DNA of 33,165 nt from the NCBI GenBank assembly GCA_001804815.1, contig MHBI01000045.1:1-33165 (forward strand), written 5' to 3'. The number at the start of each line of letters is the position of its first letter. The first letter of the stretch is position 1. Source of the stretch: Lentisphaerae bacterium GWF2_50_93 (lineage in GTDB: Bacteria; Verrucomicrobiota; Lentisphaeria; Victivallales; GWF2-50-93). Made by a program: the position numbers and the translations under genes. The notes below the pieces were generated by a model. That model was given only the letters and a program-made list of their open reading frames with translations. It searched no databases and was not told where the DNA came from. Below are positions 32,561 to 33,165 of the stretch, in pieces.

Positions 32561-33165
32561 TCATTTCCTCTCTACAATCTGAAAACCTACGACCTTATTC
32601 CTCTGCGCCTTGTCCCCGGCAAACGTCGCGGTGAAACTCGCCTTCAAAACCGCACCAGTGATATTCTCGAACTTTGTAAAGTTGAAACCTTCAGCATACT
32701 CCGTTCCATCAGCACAAGGATTCCCCCTTCCACCTTTTATGACACGTTCCACATCTCCTATCTTGAACTTTCCGGCGCGCTGCTCGCCGTCGTCGCCCCG
32801 GTAGAAATACACGTCGTACTTGGCATAGGGAACACCAGTTATCTCTATGGTTGTCGGCTCACCGTCAAACTGATCATACAGACCACGGAACATCATTTCG
32901 TCATTAATCTCTCCCCATCCGTCGAACGATCTTGCTCCATTGCCGCCTTTCATTGCGACCTTCATGCCTGGCACAACCGCGCCGCTCTTGTCGAGAACCT
33001 TACCGAGTGTCACGCTTGTACCTTTCTGCAGGTCCTTGATGTTGTTCCAGTTTCCGACACGCGATTCGGCGCCTGCCAGGTCTGATGGTCTCATCTCCAC
33101 ATCCTTGCAGATATTGAAGCTGATAGTATTTGGCGCAGTTTCGGCGGCACGTACCGCCTTGGCCG
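32561..33165 (-). CDS. C-terminal part of an exported accessory-domain protein, 5' end outside window
   Basis: The minus-strand frame runs from the window edge to TGA at 32563-32561, giving 200 visible residues; a GTG at 33100 is internal. The text reads as a beta-rich domain: NTISFNI, VGNWNN, GTSVTL, then a middle with MMFRGLYDQFD, ITGVPYAKYDVYFYRGDDG and a final NKVVGFQIVERK. The pattern of a glycine-rich GDDG turn after YDVYFYR resembles a C-terminal beta-sandwich seen in many exported proteins of planctomycetes and relatives (often after FecR-like or LamG domains). I cannot name the family or function. It ends where the zinc-ribbon protein begins, and the two are likely in one operon. Confidence 0.6.
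   Translation of the reverse strand, partial: AKAVRAAETAPNTISFNICKDVEMRPSDLAGAESRVGNWNNIKDLQKGTSVTLGKVLDKSGAVVPGMKVAMKGGNGARSFDGWGEINDEMMFRGLYDQFDGEPTTIEITGVPYAKYDVYFYRGDDGEQRAGKFKIGDVERVIKGGRGNPCADGTEYAEGFNFTKFENITGAVLKASFTATFAGDKAQRNKVVGFQIVERK

Overview
The window looks like part of a carbohydrate-degradation locus from a PVC-group bacterium (Lentisphaerota, Kiritimatiellota or a related lineage). The lineage call rests on a pseudopilin with the FTLIELLVV...AAMLLPSL amino terminus and a C-terminal VDGH motif, a zinc-ribbon/transmembrane protein with a giant exported part, many secreted glycan enzymes, and the absence of any SusC/SusD-like pair. It is an inference without a marker gene.

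Left block, + strand, 1-7626: two tandem right-handed beta-helix proteins that I recognise as GH120 (beta-xylosidase) family members, an RraA-like aldolase, a short-chain dehydrogenase, an enolase-superfamily sugar-acid dehydratase, and a GH10 xylanase without a signal peptide. Spacing of 11-81 bases and good Shine-Dalgarno sites suggest one operon. The three middle genes form a plausible sugar-acid pathway: dehydration, oxidation, aldol cleavage.

Convergent gap, 7627-8331: no intact gene. It holds a possible remnant of a sugar-transferase C terminus, six perfect short hairpins, and a terminator for the minus-strand gene to its right.

Middle block, - strand, 20867 down to 8332: a pseudopilin, a 1313-residue alginate-lyase-like protein with LamG, discoidin-like and SLH domains, a GH43-GH43-CBM32 fusion, a single GH43, a GH51 arabinofuranosidase, two broken gene remnants, and a GH29 fucosidase. 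An AraC-family regulator (20968-21903, +) is divergent from the pseudopilin, and the 100-base gap holds a candidate promoter and a 42-base-spaced direct repeat.

Right block, - strand, >33165 down to 22014: the end of an accessory-domain protein, a zinc-ribbon/membrane-anchored protein of unknown function, an alpha/beta-hydrolase-like esterase, a heparinase II/III-like lyase with an NPCBM-like tail, a second GH29 fucosidase, and a second alpha/beta-hydrolase of the same family.

Taken together, the genes fit removal of xylan backbone, arabinose, fucose and uronic-acid-containing parts of a complex plant or algal glycan, followed by catabolism of a sugar acid. Base composition is mosaic: the GH51, GH43, SLH-lyase and second fucosidase genes are clearly richer in G+C than their neighbours, so the locus seems assembled from more than one source. 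No transporter, tRNA, rRNA, CRISPR array or insertion sequence was seen.
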